DNA of 64,000 nt. It comes from Ruegeria sp. HKCCSA071 (GTDB lineage: Bacteria; Pseudomonadota; Alphaproteobacteria; Rhodobacterales; Rhodobacteraceae). The position numbers and the translations under genes were made by a program. Positions 24,606-32,622 of this stretch are shown one piece after another. The notes under the pieces were generated by a model. The model ran no database searches and had not been told where the DNA came from. It saw only the letters and a list, made by a program, of their open reading frames with translations. How positions within the stretch are numbered: position 1 is the stretch's first letter; each line of letters begins with the position of its first letter. The stretch is from the NCBI RefSeq assembly GCF_017872555.1, contig NZ_JAEDOX010000009.1, positions 62,001-126,000 of the forward strand, written 5' to 3'.

Positions 24606-24909
24606 GCCTTCGGCCTCCTTAGCCGGTTATCTGGTGGCGCTTCTCAGATAAGAAACGCCGGTTAAATGCACAATTGCCCCCTCCCACCGAACCAAACGTG
24701 GGGGTAATGCCAAATGGCATTGCCCCCACGGGCGAAACTCGCTGGTGGGGGGCGATCCCTGAACGACTCAAGGGACCGGAAGATCAAGACGCTTCCGGAT
24801 GTTTGGCGGTCATCTACGCCTCTGGGCTCTGCGAGTCAAGGCAAACGCTTTGAGCATCTGGCCACTTGGTGTAGCGTCCAAAGGTCGGGGTCAGTTTTGG
24901 AGTTTGGTC
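24606..24909. other. 304-base gap upstream of ffh with several hairpins
   Basis: No protein gene. It holds the ffh Shine-Dalgarno, a 9-bp hairpin at 24636-24659 (GGCGCTTCT / AGAAACGCC with one wobble), and the multi-hairpin element described separately at 24676-24775. The rest carries the promoter and GGAG Shine-Dalgarno of the divergent sulfotransferase. I found no SRP RNA tip sequence, so 4.5S RNA is not encoded here. Confidence 0.6.
24676..24775. ncRNA. candidate structured RNA or palindromic element
   Basis: The core is a 15-bp hairpin (24697-24711 with 24716-24730, loop AAAT, one G-T wobble). It is enclosed by a second stem: GCCCC...CCCACC (24676-24688) with GGTGGGGGGC (24744-24753), with a small bulge. 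A short hairpin GCGA-AAC-TCGC lies inside the right half, and TCCCT/AGGGA (24756-24775) follows. The result is a branched fold of about 100 bases between divergent genes. It could be an ffh leader, an independent small RNA, or a DNA-level repeat. Strand is undetermined and no known RNA family was recognised. Confidence 0.45.
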
Positions 24910-25797
24910 ATGAGTCAACCATTGCCGCAGCGCACCAGGGATTATGTCGGTGAAGTCACGAATACCGATATCTGGTCCGACTTCATAATCCGTCCCGACG
25001 ACATCTTTGTCTGCACGCCTCCCAAATGCGGCACCACGTGGACGCAGACGCTGGTACGAATGCTGATCACCAAAACCGCGGATCCAGCCGTGTACAACAA
25101 CGCGGTCTCACCCTGGCTGGATTGCGGTTTCAGAAATCGTGAGGAGCAGGACAGAATACTTGCCGCACAAACGCACAGGCGGTGCATCAAGACCCACACG
25201 CCATTGGACGGGATCACCTATTCACCGGATGCGACCTATCTGGTGGTGCATCGTCATCCGGTTGACGTGCATTTCTCGCTGCGCCGCCATGTGGAAAACA
25301 TGAAAGACGACTGGCTGGACTACCTGTTTCCCGATGATCTTTCCGAAGCCTTCGCGATGTTTCTGGACCGGCCCGCCTCGTCAAAGGGCACCGACGATCT
25401 GACGCTGGCCTCATACCTCCACCATTACCGTTCATTCCGCGCGTTCCGGCATCTGCCAAACATCCATTTCCTGCATTACGCGGAACTCAGCCGCGATTTG
25501 CCGGGGCAGGTGGCGCGGATCGCAAACATCTTGGGGACCGAGATCGCGCCAGAAATGATCGACGAAATCGCTGAGGCCGCAAGCTTTGGATCAATGAAGG
25601 AAAACGCCCGGCGCGCTTCGCAGCAGCCCGGTTTCAAAAGCGCATTTCAGGATTATGCGCAGTTCTTCGCGTCCGGGACCAGCAATAAATGGGAAGGAAA
25701 GCTGACCGCCGATGACATGGCCCGGTACGACGCGCGCCTGTCCGAAATGGTGACACCGGCTGACCGAGCCTGGCTGGAGCATGGACAAGTCCTGTAA
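24910..25797 (+). CDS. cytosolic-type sulfotransferase (Sulfotransfer_1)
   Basis: About 295 aa. The PAPS 5'-phosphosulfate loop TPPKCGTTWTQTLV is at about residue 40, RCIKTHTPLDG at about 85, and the 3'-phosphate site VVHRHPVDVHFSLRRH at about 108. The C-terminal region has a variant of the GxxGxxK motif (NKWEGKL). GGAG lies 7 bases before the ATG at 24910; the upstream in-frame Met lacks support. It should transfer sulfate from PAPS to a hydroxyl or amino acceptor, possibly a small molecule. The acceptor is unknown. Divergent from ffh. Confidence 0.85.
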   Translation: MSQPLPQRTRDYVGEVTNTDIWSDFIIRPDDIFVCTPPKCGTTWTQTLVRMLITKTADPAVYNNAVSPWLDCGFRNREEQDRILAAQTHRRCIKTHTPLDGITYSPDATYLVVHRHPVDVHFSLRRHVENMKDDWLDYLFPDDLSEAFAMFLDRPASSKGTDDLTLASYLHHYRSFRAFRHLPNIHFLHYAELSRDLPGQVARIANILGTEIAPEMIDEIAEAASFGSMKENARRASQQPGFKSAFQDYAQFFASGTSNKWEGKLTADDMARYDARLSEMVTPADRAWLEHGQVL

Positions 25798-25800
25798 TCG

Positions 25801-26316
25801 TCAGGCCTGTTCCTTCGCGTCTTCCTGCTGCGCGGGCAGCCATGCATTGACCGCGTCCACCAGTTTATGCGCGCCGCGCCCGTTCGAGTACGCATCGACA
25901 ATCGGATGACGCCCTTCGCTCATTCCCTTGTCAAGCACCAGAACCGGGCGATACAGCGTCGAACTGCTGCTGTCGCTGCGGAAAGTCGAGCTTTCAACTT
26001 CGGCATGGGACAGGCTGGACAGCTGATGCTCAACCGCCTCATAGCCAAAGACAGACTGCCTGCGGATCAGAATGCTGTTCTTTGTGCGGTCCAGAATGAC
26101 CTGAACCCGTCGCACGAATACACAGAACGCCCCGACACCTAGCCCGCCGCCGATTAATGCAAAGAACAGCCCGAACCAGATATTCTCGCCGCCGTCGCTG
26201 ACCATGACCAGCCCTGCGCCGACAAAGGTCAGTATGAAAAAGACCAGCATGATTCCGATGAACCAGGGCGAGTCGGCAAGGATCAGTTGGGTCGGAGTGT
26301 TTCGTGTGACTTTCAT
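25801..26316 (-). CDS. hypothetical two-TM membrane protein
   Basis: A 171-aa protein with two transmembrane helices (about residues 17-38 and 47-68), a short basic linker (FVRRVQVILDRTKNSILIRR) and a soluble C-terminal domain with a Ser-rich stretch (SSTFRSDSSSSTLYRP). The helix pair followed by a beta-rich region resembles bacterial PH-like membrane proteins in layout only. It ends 4 bases from the convergent sulfotransferase stop. No function can be assigned. Confidence 0.75.
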   Translation of the reverse strand: MKVTRNTPTQLILADSPWFIGIMLVFFILTFVGAGLVMVSDGGENIWFGLFFALIGGGLGVGAFCVFVRRVQVILDRTKNSILIRRQSVFGYEAVEHQLSSLSHAEVESSTFRSDSSSSTLYRPVLVLDKGMSEGRHPIVDAYSNGRGAHKLVDAVNAWLPAQQEDAKEQA

Positions 26317-26403
26317 GGCGGCACGCTAGCACCGTTTTCTGCTCTGCCCCAGCTTGAATTCGCCGCCATGTTGCGCGATGAGCGCTACAAACAGGAGGGC
26401 CTC

Positions 26404-26934
26404 ATGGACGCATCATCCACATTTCAGGATACATTGCCGCTCAGTTCTGACGCGCTGTTGGCGCAGCTGGATGATTGGGGGCTGCCCTACCGCCTGCATA
26501 CCCATGTTCCCTTGCGCACGGTCGAGGACTCCAAGGCCGTAGAAGGCCAGTTCATGGTGCCGGGCGAGAACGCGTTGCGGGTCAAGAACCTGTACTTGCG
26601 CGACAAGAAAAAGCGCAACTACTTGGTGACGCTGGAACAAAGCCGCGAGATTGACCTCAAGGCGCTGGGCGCAGAACTGGGTGTCGGCGCCCTGTCCTTT
26701 GGGTCGGCAGACCGGCTGTTGCAGAACCTAGGTATTCGCCCCGGCGCGGTCAGCCCGCTGGCGATGATCAACGGTGTGCAGAACAATGTGCAGTTCTTCA
26801 TGGACGCTGCTGCCCAAGGGGCCGAGGTGATTTATATGCACCCGTTGGTCAATGACCGTACCGTTGTGATGAAACAATCCGACGTGATGGGGTTCTTCGA
26901 TCGCATCGGTTGCATCATTACGTGGCTGCCCTGA
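26404..26934 (+). CDS. ProX/YbaK-type prolyl-tRNA editing domain protein
   Basis: About 176 aa. Free-standing aminoacyl-tRNA deacylase domain related to the editing domain of prolyl-tRNA synthetase. Features: LRVKNLYLRDKKKRNYLVTL (about 58-77), LGVGALSFGSADRL (about 94) and RPGAVSPLAMINGVQNNVQF (about 114), where the GxxSP-like loop shapes the active site. It would hydrolyse Ala-tRNAPro or a similar mischarged tRNA. AGGAGGG precedes the ATG at 26404. Alphaproteobacterial ProRS often lacks its own editing domain, which fits a trans-editing role. Confidence 0.87.
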   Translation: MDASSTFQDTLPLSSDALLAQLDDWGLPYRLHTHVPLRTVEDSKAVEGQFMVPGENALRVKNLYLRDKKKRNYLVTLEQSREIDLKALGAELGVGALSFGSADRLLQNLGIRPGAVSPLAMINGVQNNVQFFMDAAAQGAEVIYMHPLVNDRTVVMKQSDVMGFFDRIGCIITWLP

Positions 26935-27672
26935 TCACTCAAGCGCCAGTTTCAGCGCGGCGGCGACATGCGCGGCGGACGGGTTGATGAACAGGTTCCC
27001 GTCGGCCTCGAATACCGGGTCATCCAGATGCTTTGGAAAGGCAAGCGGCAGTTCGGTACAGGCCAGCAGGATGGCGGTTCCGGGACGGGCATGTTTGTTG
27101 CAAAAGGCCAGCAGCCTTGCGCGCGCCGCATCAGAGGCACCACCGTAGAATTCACTGTCGATCATCGCCTGCATCTCGGAAATCTCGGGGTCGGGCAGCC
27201 GCGCATTCGCGGTGATGCCCTCGGCCGCCAGACGATCCGCATAGTTGGTGGCCTGCATTGTCACGGTTGTTCCCAGCACCAACGCGTTTGATACGCCTGT
27301 GCTGGCCGTAGCCTCTGCCGTCGCGTCGAAAATGCTGAGGATGGGCATGGAAACACCCTATCTGATCGCGTGCAATCGCGCGTGCGGGGTGTTGGACGCT
27401 ATGATGCCAAAATCGCAGCCTGCGCGCTCCAGCGTCAGCAGCGCGTCGCGAAACACCGCATCAAACGCCGCCCAGCTGGCTTCGTCCCCGGCGACACCCC
27501 GCAAAGCGCGGGTCTTGGCCTGTGTGACAGACTCGATGGTCATGGCAGGGATCGGCAGGGGCGCGCCGTGGCCGCGCACCGCAAAGTGACGCCCGGCACC
27601 TTCGGCAATGGCCCTGTAATAGTCCACGGTCGAGGCCCAACCCACACCACCCAGAACTCCGATCTTCTTCAT
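26935..27672 (-). pseudogene. aspartate/glutamate racemase family gene interrupted by an in-frame amber codon
   Basis: Two consecutive segments in one frame make a full Asp/Glu racemase (about 245 codons). The first runs from MKKIGVLGGVGWASTVDYYR (start 27672) to ASNTPHARLHAIR. A TAG follows at 27358-27360, and GVSMPILSIFDATAEA then continues without frameshift to LLACTELPLAF and the normal C-terminus. A C-to-T change of a CAG Gln codon is the simplest cause. The first catalytic position is Ser (ASNTPH) rather than Cys; the second Cys is present. Without read-through or restart at the ATG at 27348, no full racemase is made. The rest is intact, so the mutation is recent or the read is wrong. 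Confidence 0.8.
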
Positions 27673-27744
27673 GCGCGCCATCCAGTCCGCCAGTTCCATC
27701 TGACCAGCAGACTGGACGTTTCAGGGCTCATTGACCAGAGGCGA

Positions 27745-28326
27745 TCAGGCCGCCAGTTCTGTCACCGCCTTTTTGGCGCTTTCCAGCGCGGCTTCGGGGT
27801 TCACCGCCATCTGATCCGCGGCGATGACCGCTACATCATGGATGCCGATAAAGCCCAGAACGTGACGCACATAGTTGGTGGCAAAGTCGATCTCGGACCC
27901 GACAGCTGTACCACCCGACGCGATTGCCAGAATGGCGCGTTTACCCTCCAGCAACCCTTTTGGTCCGTTTTCCGAATAGGAAAAGGTCAGGCCCGCTCGG
28001 GCGACCAGGTCGATCCAGGCCTTGAATGCAGCGGGGACCGAGAAGTTGTAGATCGGCAGGCCGATAACGATGGTGTCAGCCTCTTGCAACTCGGTCACCA
28101 GCGCGTCCGAAAGGGCCAGCCGGTCGCGTTGCAGGTCGTCGCGCTGCTCGGCCGGGGTAAAGTTGGCGGCGATCCAGTCTTCGGTCAGCAGGGGCAGGGG
28201 GGTGGCCAGATCCCGGCGGATGATGCGTTCCGCACCCAACTGCCGGACAATGCGGTCAGACAGGTCGCGGGTGGTTGAACCCACGCGGCGGGCAGAGGCG
28301 TCGATATGCAGGATGGTTTTAGCCAT
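27745..28326 (-). CDS. azoR: FMN-dependent NADH-azoreductase
   Basis: A 193-aa flavodoxin-fold quinone/azo reductase. The FMN-phosphate loop is HIDASARRVGSTTRDLSDRI (residues 7-26). GLPIYNFSVPAAFKAWIDLV (about 89-108) and AIASGGTAVG (about 133) build the flavin site. The enzyme reduces quinones or azo compounds by two electrons using NADH. It is divergent from a LysR-type gene across a 120-base region with two palindromes, the standard arrangement of a LysR-controlled quinone-stress gene. Confidence 0.9.
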   Translation of the reverse strand: MAKTILHIDASARRVGSTTRDLSDRIVRQLGAERIIRRDLATPLPLLTEDWIAANFTPAEQRDDLQRDRLALSDALVTELQEADTIVIGLPIYNFSVPAAFKAWIDLVARAGLTFSYSENGPKGLLEGKRAILAIASGGTAVGSEIDFATNYVRHVLGFIGIHDVAVIAADQMAVNPEAALESAKKAVTELAA

Positions 28327-28382
28327 TGATTGGGTCCTTTGGGTAAGAGAAATCTTGTGCTGGCTCCAATATGATTATTGCG

Positions 28383-28394
28383 TTTGTGAACAAA
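28383..28394. promoter_or_regulatory. palindrome TTTGT-GA-ACAAA in the azoR-lysR gap
   Basis: Perfect 5-bp inverted repeat with a 2-nt centre, about 57 bases from the azoR start. Candidate activation or -35-proximal site for the divergent LysR-type protein. Confidence 0.4.
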
Positions 28395-28406
28395 ACTCGG
28401 ATATAT

Positions 28407-28421
28407 CAACAGTTATTGTTG
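28407..28421. promoter_or_regulatory. palindrome CAACA-GTTAT-TGTTG, LysR-type operator candidate
   Basis: Perfect 5-bp inverted repeat separated by 5 bases, embedded in the wider T-N11-A pattern bound by LysR proteins. It lies 26 bases before the regulator's start codon, fitting autoregulation and control of azoR. Confidence 0.5.
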
Positions 28422-28446
28422 GAAATTGCACAATTACGGTATTGCC

Positions 28447-29325
28447 ATGGATAATTGGGATGAGGTGCGGACCGCCTATCAGGTGGCACGCATGGGAACC
28501 GTCAGCGGTGCGGCCGAGGTTCTGGGCGTGCACCACGCCACAGTGATCCGCCACATCGACGCGATCGAGGCCCGGTTGGGTGTCAAACTGTTCCAGCGTC
28601 ACGCGCGGGGATATACCCCGACCGAAGCGGGCGACGATTTGCTGCGCGTTGCGCAAGCCACCGAAGACCAGTTCAACCAGCTTGTCGGCCGGATGAAGGG
28701 GCGCGGTGACGATGTATCGGGCGAACTGGTGGTTACGTCGCTGGGCTCCATCGCGCCATTGGTGGTGCCGACGCTGACCGAATTTCAAAAGATGCACCCC
28801 GAGCTGATCGTGCGCTACCTGACCGGAGACCGCCTGTTTCGGCTGGAATATGGCGAGGCACATGTTGCAATCCGTGCGGGATCGGCCCCGGATCAGCCCG
28901 ACAACGTTGTGCAACCCTTCCGGCAGGAAGAAGTCGGCCTCTATGCCAGCACCTCTTATATCGAACGGCACGGCAAACCCTCGGGCATCGAGGATTTCGG
29001 AAACCACCACTTCGTCAGTTCTGACGATGAAAGCAGCCGCGCGCCGTTCACCCGGTGGCTGCGCAACACGGTATCCGCCGACCGCATCACCTTTCGCTGT
29101 ACCAACAATTTCTGTATGCGCGAGGCCGTTCTGGCCGGTGCCGGTATCGGCTTTATGGCCCGTTGGGAGGCCGCCCGTCATGACACTCTGGTCGAAGTGA
29201 TCGACCCGCTTCCGGAATGGTTCGGCAACCTGTGGCTGGTGACCCATGTGGACCTGCACCGAACCACCAAGGTGCAAGCGTTCCTGAGTTTTCTGAAAGA
29301 AGCCTCCAAAGGCTGGTGTCCATGA
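28447..29325 (+). CDS. LysR-family transcriptional regulator
   Basis: About 292 aa. The N-terminal helix-turn-helix reads TAYQVARMGTVSGAAEVLGV then HHATVIRHIDAIEARLGVKL (residues 8-47). The rest is a periplasmic-binding-type effector domain. The Met at 28447 gives the expected spacing to the HTH; the one at 28426 would overlap the operator region. It is divergent from azoR, its probable target, and is translationally coupled (ATGA) to the EamA transporter gene downstream. Effector unknown, perhaps a quinone or electrophile. Confidence 0.88.
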   Translation: MDNWDEVRTAYQVARMGTVSGAAEVLGVHHATVIRHIDAIEARLGVKLFQRHARGYTPTEAGDDLLRVAQATEDQFNQLVGRMKGRGDDVSGELVVTSLGSIAPLVVPTLTEFQKMHPELIVRYLTGDRLFRLEYGEAHVAIRAGSAPDQPDNVVQPFRQEEVGLYASTSYIERHGKPSGIEDFGNHHFVSSDDESSRAPFTRWLRNTVSADRITFRCTNNFCMREAVLAGAGIGFMARWEAARHDTLVEVIDPLPEWFGNLWLVTHVDLHRTTKVQAFLSFLKEASKGWCP

Positions 29326-30236
29326 ACCCGCAGATGCGTGGCCATCTGGCCATGCTGGCCTTTTCCGCCCTTGTCGCAGGCAGCTTTTCGCTTGGGTCGA
29401 TGATAGCCAACGAAATTGCCCCTGCTGCCTTGAATGCGGTGCGCTTTGCCATCGCGGCTGTGGTGATTGGTGTGGCGGCATTGGCGACAACCGGTCTGCC
29501 CCGAAGTGCCGCACAGGCGCCCTGGCGGTATCTGGTGCTGGGCGGGTTGTTCGCCACCTATTTCGTCCTGATGTTTTACGGGCTGAAAACCGCTCCACCG
29601 GTCAGCGCTGCCGCGGTTTTCACCCTGACCCCCGTTGTCTCGGCCATTGCGGGCTGGGTCCTGCTGCGCCAGATCACCACGCCGCGCATGGCAATGGCCC
29701 TGTCCATCGGTGCGATTGGGGCGCTGTGGGTGATCTTTCGGGCCGACTGGCAGATGTTCCGCGCCTTCCAGATCGGCGGGGGCGAGATAATCTATTTCTG
29801 GGGATGCGTCGCGCACGCGATCTACACCCCCATGATCCGCAGGCTGAACCGCGGAGAACCTGCCGTCGTGTTCACGTTCGGAACGCTGGTTGCCGGGTGC
29901 TTGTTATTGGTCCTGTTCGGCTGGTCCGACCTGAAAGCGACCGAATGGGCAGCCCTTCCCGCCATCGTCTGGATCGGGTTGTTCTATATCTCATTCTTCG
30001 CAACAGCAGCCAGTTTTGTTCTGGTGCAATTCTCCTCGCTCCGGCTGCCGTCGGCCAAGGTCATGGCCTATACCTATCTGGTGCCAAGCTGGGTGATCCT
30101 GTGGGAAATCGCGCTGGGCAAACCTGTCCCGACGGGATTGATCCTGGGCGGTGTGGCGCTGACGGTCATTGCCCTGCTGATGCTGCTGAAGGAAGAGGCC
30201 CCGCGCAACAGCCCCCAACGCCGGGCAGCTGAATAA
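29322..30236 (+). CDS. EamA/DMT-superfamily transporter
   Basis: About 304 aa with ten predicted hydrophobic helices in two EamA repeats. The first repeat includes LAMLAFSALVAGSFSLGSMI and the GLKTAPPVSAAAVFTLTPVV segment (about 90); the second ends GLILGGVALTVIALLMLLKE. Family members export amino acids, metabolites or nucleobases. The ATG overlaps the LysR stop, so the gene is co-transcribed and may be part of the same stress response. Substrate unknown. Confidence 0.87.
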   Translation: MNPQMRGHLAMLAFSALVAGSFSLGSMIANEIAPAALNAVRFAIAAVVIGVAALATTGLPRSAAQAPWRYLVLGGLFATYFVLMFYGLKTAPPVSAAAVFTLTPVVSAIAGWVLLRQITTPRMAMALSIGAIGALWVIFRADWQMFRAFQIGGGEIIYFWGCVAHAIYTPMIRRLNRGEPAVVFTFGTLVAGCLLLVLFGWSDLKATEWAALPAIVWIGLFYISFFATAASFVLVQFSSLRLPSAKVMAYTYLVPSWVILWEIALGKPVPTGLILGGVALTVIALLMLLKEEAPRNSPQRRAAE

Positions 30237-30294
30237 AGCCGCTCCCGGTCTCAGGCCGGTACCGATTGCCCACGAATTCCAAAAGCAGAATCTG

Positions 30295-30308
30295 TTGAGC
30301 CAGATCAA
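30295..30308 (+). promoter_or_regulatory. FnrL-type anaerobox TTGAGCCAGATCAA
   Basis: Matches the FNR/FnrL consensus TTGAT-N4-ATCAA at nine of ten specified positions and is centred about 60 bases before the uspA-type start codon. FnrL commonly activates usp genes in Rhodobacterales under low oxygen. Confidence 0.6.
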
Positions 30309-30361
30309 GGCAGGCCCTTGGTCTCAGGACTACCTTGGAAAGCGGACAAAAGGAGGAGATT

Positions 30362-30775
30362 ATGTTCAAACATATCATGCTGCCGATTGACCGCCATCTG
30401 CCGCCCGAGGTTCGCAAGGCCGCAGATGTCGCCGCGCAGGTGGCAAAATGGCAGGGCGCCAAGATCACTCTGGTCAGTGTCAGCGGGGCCCATATGGGTG
30501 CATCCTCGGAAGCCGAGGCCGAGATAGACAAGCAACTGGCCGAATTCACCGAACAGCTTGCATCAGAAGGCGCGGCCGAAGTTGCGGTGCGCAAGATACA
30601 CTCGGTCGATGTTGCTGCCGAAGTGGACAGCGACCTGACCCGCGCGGCAGAAGAGATCGGTGCAGACCTGATCATCGTGGGCACCCATGCGCCCCGGATC
30701 ACCGATTACATCTTTTCCAGCCACGCCGGATATCTGGCCAAACATGCCAGCATGTCGGTCTTCGTGGTGCGCTAG
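30362..30775 (+). CDS. universal stress protein (UspF/UspG-like)
   Basis: A 137-aa UspA-fold protein starting MFKHIMLPIDRHLPPEVRKA behind an excellent AAGGAGGAG Shine-Dalgarno. The C-terminal segment VGTHAPRITDYIFSSHAGYL is related to UspF/UspG, but the nucleotide motif G2xG9xG(S/T) is changed to SSHA where GSNA is usual, so ATP binding is doubtful. The upstream FnrL-like site suggests oxygen-controlled expression. Its stop overlaps the convergent arsR-type gene. Confidence 0.88.
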   Translation: MFKHIMLPIDRHLPPEVRKAADVAAQVAKWQGAKITLVSVSGAHMGASSEAEAEIDKQLAEFTEQLASEGAAEVAVRKIHSVDVAAEVDSDLTRAAEEIGADLIIVGTHAPRITDYIFSSHAGYLAKHASMSVFVVR

Positions 30776-31107
30776 GCCTCGTCCGAGGTCGGAAGCTCGA
30801 CTTCCAGAAACCGTTCGAACGCATCCAGGTTGATGGGTTCGAACTGACCGAACCCCTGCATCCAGACCGAAGCGTTGCGCAGCGCGTCGGGTTCCAGCTT
30901 GCACCATTTCACCCGGCCGCGCTTTTCCTGTGATATCAGCCCGGCCTTGGTCAGGATGACCAGATGTTTCGAGATCGCCGCCAGCGACATCTCGAACGGC
31001 TCGGCCACATCCGTCACGGCCATATCGTCCTCCAGCAGCATCGCCAGAATGGCGCGGCGGGTGGGGTCGGCAAGGGCCGCAAACACGGTGTCGAGATCGT
31101 TGGACAT
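30772..31107 (-). CDS. ArsR-family transcriptional regulator
   Basis: A 111-aa winged-helix repressor: FAALADPTRRAILAMLLEDD (residues 9-28), then VTDVAEPFEMSLAAISKHLV (helix-turn-helix) and EKRGRVKWCKLEPDAL (wing). It lacks the ELCVCDL metal site, so it is not a classical metal sensor and belongs to the SdpR/YceF-like 'DPTRR' subgroup. No SRPBCC partner follows. The divergent EamA gene starting at 31192 is the nearest candidate target. Confidence 0.87.
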   Translation of the reverse strand: MSNDLDTVFAALADPTRRAILAMLLEDDMAVTDVAEPFEMSLAAISKHLVILTKAGLISQEKRGRVKWCKLEPDALRNASVWMQGFGQFEPINLDAFERFLEVELPTSDEA

Positions 31108-31191
31108 GGGTCTTTCCTAATGGGCGAGAACCCGTTTGACAATTTCCCCCATCACGTCACTGTGCAGCGGTGATGCGCAAGGGGGGCGGCA

Positions 31192-32103
31192 ATGGCGCTG
31201 AAATACTGGCTGGTGATCTGCGTCCTTGGCATCGGGTGGGGCATGTCTTTCATGTTCAACGCCATATTGTTGCGCGAACTTGGGCCGCTATCCGTATCGT
31301 TGGGACGCGTTGCATTTGGGGCGCTGGGCTGTTGGATCTATGTGATTGCAGCCCGCATGCCGGTTCACCTGACACTCGGGCGCGCCATCGGTCTGCTGGG
31401 GTTCGGGGCGCTCAGCTATGCAGCACCATTTGCGTTCTATGCGCTTGGGCAGCAGCATATCGCGTCCGGCGTGGCAGGGATCGTGAATGCGACAACACCG
31501 GCCTTTGCCGTCATCGTTTCGCATTTCTGGCCGGGAAGCGAGCGTGCGACGCTGTTGAAATCCCTTGGCGTGTTGTGTGGCTTCATCGGGATTGTCGTGT
31601 TGTCCGTTCCGATTTTGCGCAATGGCGAAACCTCTCAGTTCTGGGCGGTTCTGCTGACCCTGTGCGCGCCGATCTGTTACGCGTTTTCCGTCAACATTGC
31701 GCGGGCCTTCCGAGACATGCAGCCGGTGGTGCTGGTCGCCCTGGCCCTGACGGGGGCGGCCTTGGCAATTTTACCCCTGGCGCTTTGGCGTGAAGGCCTG
31801 CCGGTGATCGAGCGTACTGAAACCTGGCTTTCGTTGCTGATGATCGGTTTTGTGCTGACCTCGGCCGCTTTCATTGCCTTCTACTGGTTGCTGCCCAGGG
31901 TCGGGCCAACCAACATTTCGACCGTCACGCTGATCGCACCGGTTTCCGCCCTGATACTTGGAATCTGGGTGTTAGGGGAAACCTTGCACCCCGAGCATTT
32001 GATGGGCATGGCGGCGATTTTTGCCGGGCTCTTGCTGATCGACGGACGCCTTGTTCGACGCCTTTGGCCTCAGCGGGCAAGAAAAGATCAACCAAAAGGT
32101 TGA
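31192..32103 (+). CDS. EamA/DMT-superfamily transporter
   Basis: A 303-aa ten-helix transporter. First repeat: LVICVLGIGWGMSFMFNAIL and FYALGQQHIASGVAGIVNAT (about 84). Second repeat: LLPRVGPTNISTVTLIAPVS (about 228) and a cytoplasmic basic tail RRLWPQRARKDQPKG. It is divergent from the ArsR-type gene across 84 bases. It is not closely similar to the EamA protein at 29322. Substrate unknown. Confidence 0.87.
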   Translation: MALKYWLVICVLGIGWGMSFMFNAILLRELGPLSVSLGRVAFGALGCWIYVIAARMPVHLTLGRAIGLLGFGALSYAAPFAFYALGQQHIASGVAGIVNATTPAFAVIVSHFWPGSERATLLKSLGVLCGFIGIVVLSVPILRNGETSQFWAVLLTLCAPICYAFSVNIARAFRDMQPVVLVALALTGAALAILPLALWREGLPVIERTETWLSLLMIGFVLTSAAFIAFYWLLPRVGPTNISTVTLIAPVSALILGIWVLGETLHPEHLMGMAAIFAGLLLIDGRLVRRLWPQRARKDQPKG

Positions 32104-32228
32104 ATATGGGTTTTTGGCTAATTAACGCCGTTTCGACCAAACGCAGGCAACCCGGTTGGACAAATGATCCTTAAATATTATAGTAAAAACAATGTGATAA
32201 CCTGCGTCATTTCACGCCATCATCGCCG

Positions 32229-32256
32229 TTGACTCTGTGCCTTTCGCGCCTTAGCA
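32229..32256 (+). promoter_or_regulatory. candidate promoter of the F0 ATP synthase operon
   Basis: TTGACT at 32229-32234, a 16-bp spacer and TTAGCA at 32251-32256, about 30 bases before the atpI start codon. The -35 hexamer is good and the -10 hexamer is weak. Confidence 0.35.
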
Positions 32257-32287
32257 CCATGCGCAAGACAGCGCGAGGATTCCGTCC

Positions 32288-32620
32288 GTGACCGATGACG
32301 ACCAAAAGCAGCGTATGGCGCAGCTTGAGGCCAAGATCGACGCGGTGAAAAAGGCCAGACAACCGGCTGCCCGCGCTGACAGTGACATATCCGGGGGCGA
32401 GCTTGCCTGGAGGATGGTCATCGAAATGGTTTCCGGTCTGGGGATCGGATTTGGCATCGGATACGGGCTGGACAGCCTGCTCGGGACGATCCCGGTCTTT
32501 CTGGTGCTGTTCACATTGCTGGGCCTTGTCGCGGGCGTGAAGGTTATGCTCCGTAGCGCGAAAGAGGTTCAAGATAAACAAGCGGCCCATATGCAGGCCG
32601 AAAAGGACGAGAGGGACTGA
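32288..32620 (+). CDS. atpI: ATP synthase protein I
   Basis: A 110-aa protein from a GTG start. A charged N-terminus ([20 protein letters not shown]) is followed by two transmembrane helices, [20 protein letters not shown] and [19 protein letters not shown], with the Gly-rich AtpI signature. AtpI assists c-ring assembly. First gene of the F0 operon; atpB starts 2 bases after its stop. Confidence 0.92.
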   Translation: MTDDDQKQRMAQLEAKIDAVKKARQPAARADSDISGGELAWRMVIEMVSGLGIGFGIGYGLDSLLGTIPVFLVLFTLLGLVAGVKVMLRSAKEVQDKQAAHMQAEKDERD

Positions 32621-32622
32621 AC

